Positions 6,498 to 7,338 of a stretch of 7,338 nt of DNA are shown here, in pieces. Source of the DNA: Gemmatimonadota bacterium (GTDB lineage: Bacteria > Gemmatimonadota > Gemmatimonadetes > Longimicrobiales > RSA9). A model generated the notes under the pieces. That model was not told the origin of the DNA. It saw only the letters and a list, made by a program, of their open reading frames with translations, and searched no databases. Position 1 is the stretch's first letter; every line of letters starts with the position of its first letter. A program made the translations under genes and the position numbers. The DNA lies in assembly GCA_019689775.1 (NCBI GenBank), contig JADGGV010000199.1:1-7338 (forward strand). The letters are read 5' to 3'.

Positions 6498-6679
6498 AGA
6501 TCGACTCCGGTCTCTGTGGTTCGGGTGCCGTCGGTCGGGCAGGGGCCGACCGCGGTGCGCGCAGCGCGCGCTCCAGCGACACCTGACTCGAGTTCGGAAT
6601 GGATCGTTTGTGATCTAAATGCGGAATCGAGCCGCGGGAGTGGATGGCCGTGTGTCGGCCGCATAAGCGGACGGCCTGT
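6498..6679 (-). promoter_or_regulatory. Leader region of the lipoprotein gene with short hairpins
   Basis: About 175 nt lie between the likely transcription start (about 6673) and the ATG at 6497. Two small GC hairpins occur at once: CCGC-ATAA-GCGG (6659-6670), and GGCCG-TGTGT-CGGCC at 6646-6660. They would sit at the very 5' end of the transcript. They may stabilise the mRNA or have no function. Further down, GGAG serves as the ribosome site 7 nt before the ATG. I see no known riboswitch. Confidence 0.3.
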
Positions 6680-6708
6680 ATGATAATGTAATATCAGGTG
6701 TCCGTCAA
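6680..6708 (-). promoter_or_regulatory. Sigma70-type promoter for the lipoprotein locus
   Basis: On the minus strand TTGACG (6708-6703, 5 of 6 to consensus) is followed after exactly 17 nt by TATCAT (6685-6680, 5 of 6). The region 6679-6712 is AT-rich, unlike its surroundings. The dyad TGATA-N6-TATCA (6681-6696) overlaps the -10, so a repressor could block here. It lies 36 nt from the likely IS66 end and faces away from it. Confidence 0.7.
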
Positions 6709-6743
6709 TATTCCCAAGGCATGCTTGTCCGAGTGGATTGGAG

Positions 6744-7338
6744 GTAACCGTTCAGCCCCCCGGGGCACGGCCGGGGCTGCGCGTCGTGGCGCGGCGAATG
6801 CGGGGAGCTGGCTGCCCATGAGCGTTGTCGAGCAGCTCGCAGCGGCCGGCGAGGTCCTCTCGCCGGCGGTCCGTGCGGCCCTGGTCGCGCTCGAGGCCCG
6901 GGTCCGTGCGCTCGAAGCCCTGGAAGCGGAGGTGGTCCGCCTGCGCGCGGAGGTGGCCGAGCTCCGGGCGCGCCTCGGGCAGAACTCGACGAACTCCTCG
7001 CTGCCGCCGTCGTCCGACGGGCCGGGCCACGTCCGGCCACCGAAGCCGAAGAAGGGCGGCCGGCGTGGCGGCCAGCGGGGCCATCCGGGCCACTTCCGCG
7101 CGCTGCTGCCGCCCGAGCGCGTCGACCGCATGCAGGAGTACCGGCCCGAGCGGTGTCGTCACTGTGGGGCTGCGCTCGCCGGGGCGGCCGAGGTCGGCGC
7201 GCCGCGCGCGAGCTCCGGTCGCTCGAGCGCTACACCCGGCGGCTGCTGCGCGAGGGCGAGCGCTCGAGCGACCGCAAGGCGAGGGCGCTCTGCCGCGCCC
7301 TGCTGCGGCTGTGGCCGGCGCTGTGGACGTTTGCCAGG
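6744..7338 (+). mobile_element. IS66-family element, left end and internally deleted body; right end outside the window
   Basis: The transposase frame starting at 6818 identifies the family. The sequence GTAACCGTTCAG at 6744-6755 is taken as the left terminal repeat because it resembles the ends I remember for IS66 elements that carry only the large transposase. The assignment is an inference, since the right end is not in the window. A stem of CAGCCCC (6753-6759) with GGGGCTG (6773-6779) lies just inside. The family makes 8-bp target duplications; the 8 bp before the end (GATTGGAG) would be the left copy if the boundary is correct. Confidence 0.55.
6818..7338 (+). pseudogene. tnpC: IS66 family transposase (TnpC), internally deleted and frame-shifted; 3' end outside
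   Basis: From ATG 6818 (GGGGAG 10 nt upstream) the protein begins MSVVEQLAAAGEVLS, then a Leu/Glu/Arg coiled coil (about 22-53), the IS66 signature LGQNSTNSSLPPSSDGPG (53-70), a Lys/Arg stretch with GGRRGGQRGHPGH (80-92), and a zinc-finger start YRPERCRHCGAAL with Cys113 and Cys116. Past about residue 127 this frame turns into low-complexity Cys/Arg/Ala text. Another frame from 7210 reads ELRSLERYTRRLLREGERSS, then ALCRALLRLWPALWTFAR, which matches the segment just before the VEGVEPTNNAAERAL region near the C terminus of full-length transposases. The second zinc-finger half and the DDE core carrying the two catalytic Asp (about 200 or more residues in the family) are missing at about 7195-7210. 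The protein is almost surely inactive. The window ends before the region carrying the catalytic Glu. Confidence 0.75.

Noticed and set aside
6752..7162. Minus-strand open frames across the IS66 transposase
   Set aside because: They are antisense to a clear IS66 transposase signature on the plus strand.

Overview
The window is GC-rich bacterial DNA of the kind found in Gemmatimonadota or a similar soil lineage. The pointers are a TonB-dependent receptor opening with a short hydrophobic leader and an SGVVRDS-type carboxypeptidase-regulatory-like domain, small lipoproteins with CD/CKS start motifs, a bacterial Ig-like lipoprotein, and frequent GTG/TTG starts. The assignment rests on protein style only and is an inference.

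Almost everything is on the minus strand; read in the direction of transcription, it runs from right to left. At the right edge (about 6744-7338, plus strand) lies the left part of an IS66-family element. Its transposase keeps the N-terminal coiled coil and zinc-finger half, then jumps frame near 7200 into a segment that normally lies near the C terminus, so the catalytic middle is missing. Left of it is an AT-rich promoter region (6680-6708, near-consensus -35 and -10 with 17 bp spacing) facing left. It drives a lipoprotein gene (5808-6497) overlapped by ATGA with a second reading frame (5464-5811). That second frame meets an in-frame TAG at 5464-5466, yet stays open and protein-like for 68 more codons to a TGA at 5257. 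Signal peptide, cysteine count and domain style suggest that these three pieces are one decayed lipoprotein gene of about 410 codons, broken by a frameshift and a nonsense codon. This is the most unusual feature of the window.

A perfect 11-bp inverted repeat (5199-5239) separates this locus from a three-gene envelope cluster: a TonB-dependent receptor (2816-5077), a lipoprotein whose TTG start overlaps the receptor's stop (1968-2819), and a small Ig-like lipoprotein (1525-1932). This looks like an outer-membrane uptake unit, with a receptor plus surface lipoproteins. Its substrate cannot be read from the sequence.

After a GC-rich, structured gap (1333-1524) come a class I SAM-dependent methyltransferase (739-1332) and a DUF1003 membrane protein (18-692), 46 bp apart. 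They are probably housekeeping-type genes with no evident link to the receptor unit. No tRNA, rRNA or CRISPR array was seen.
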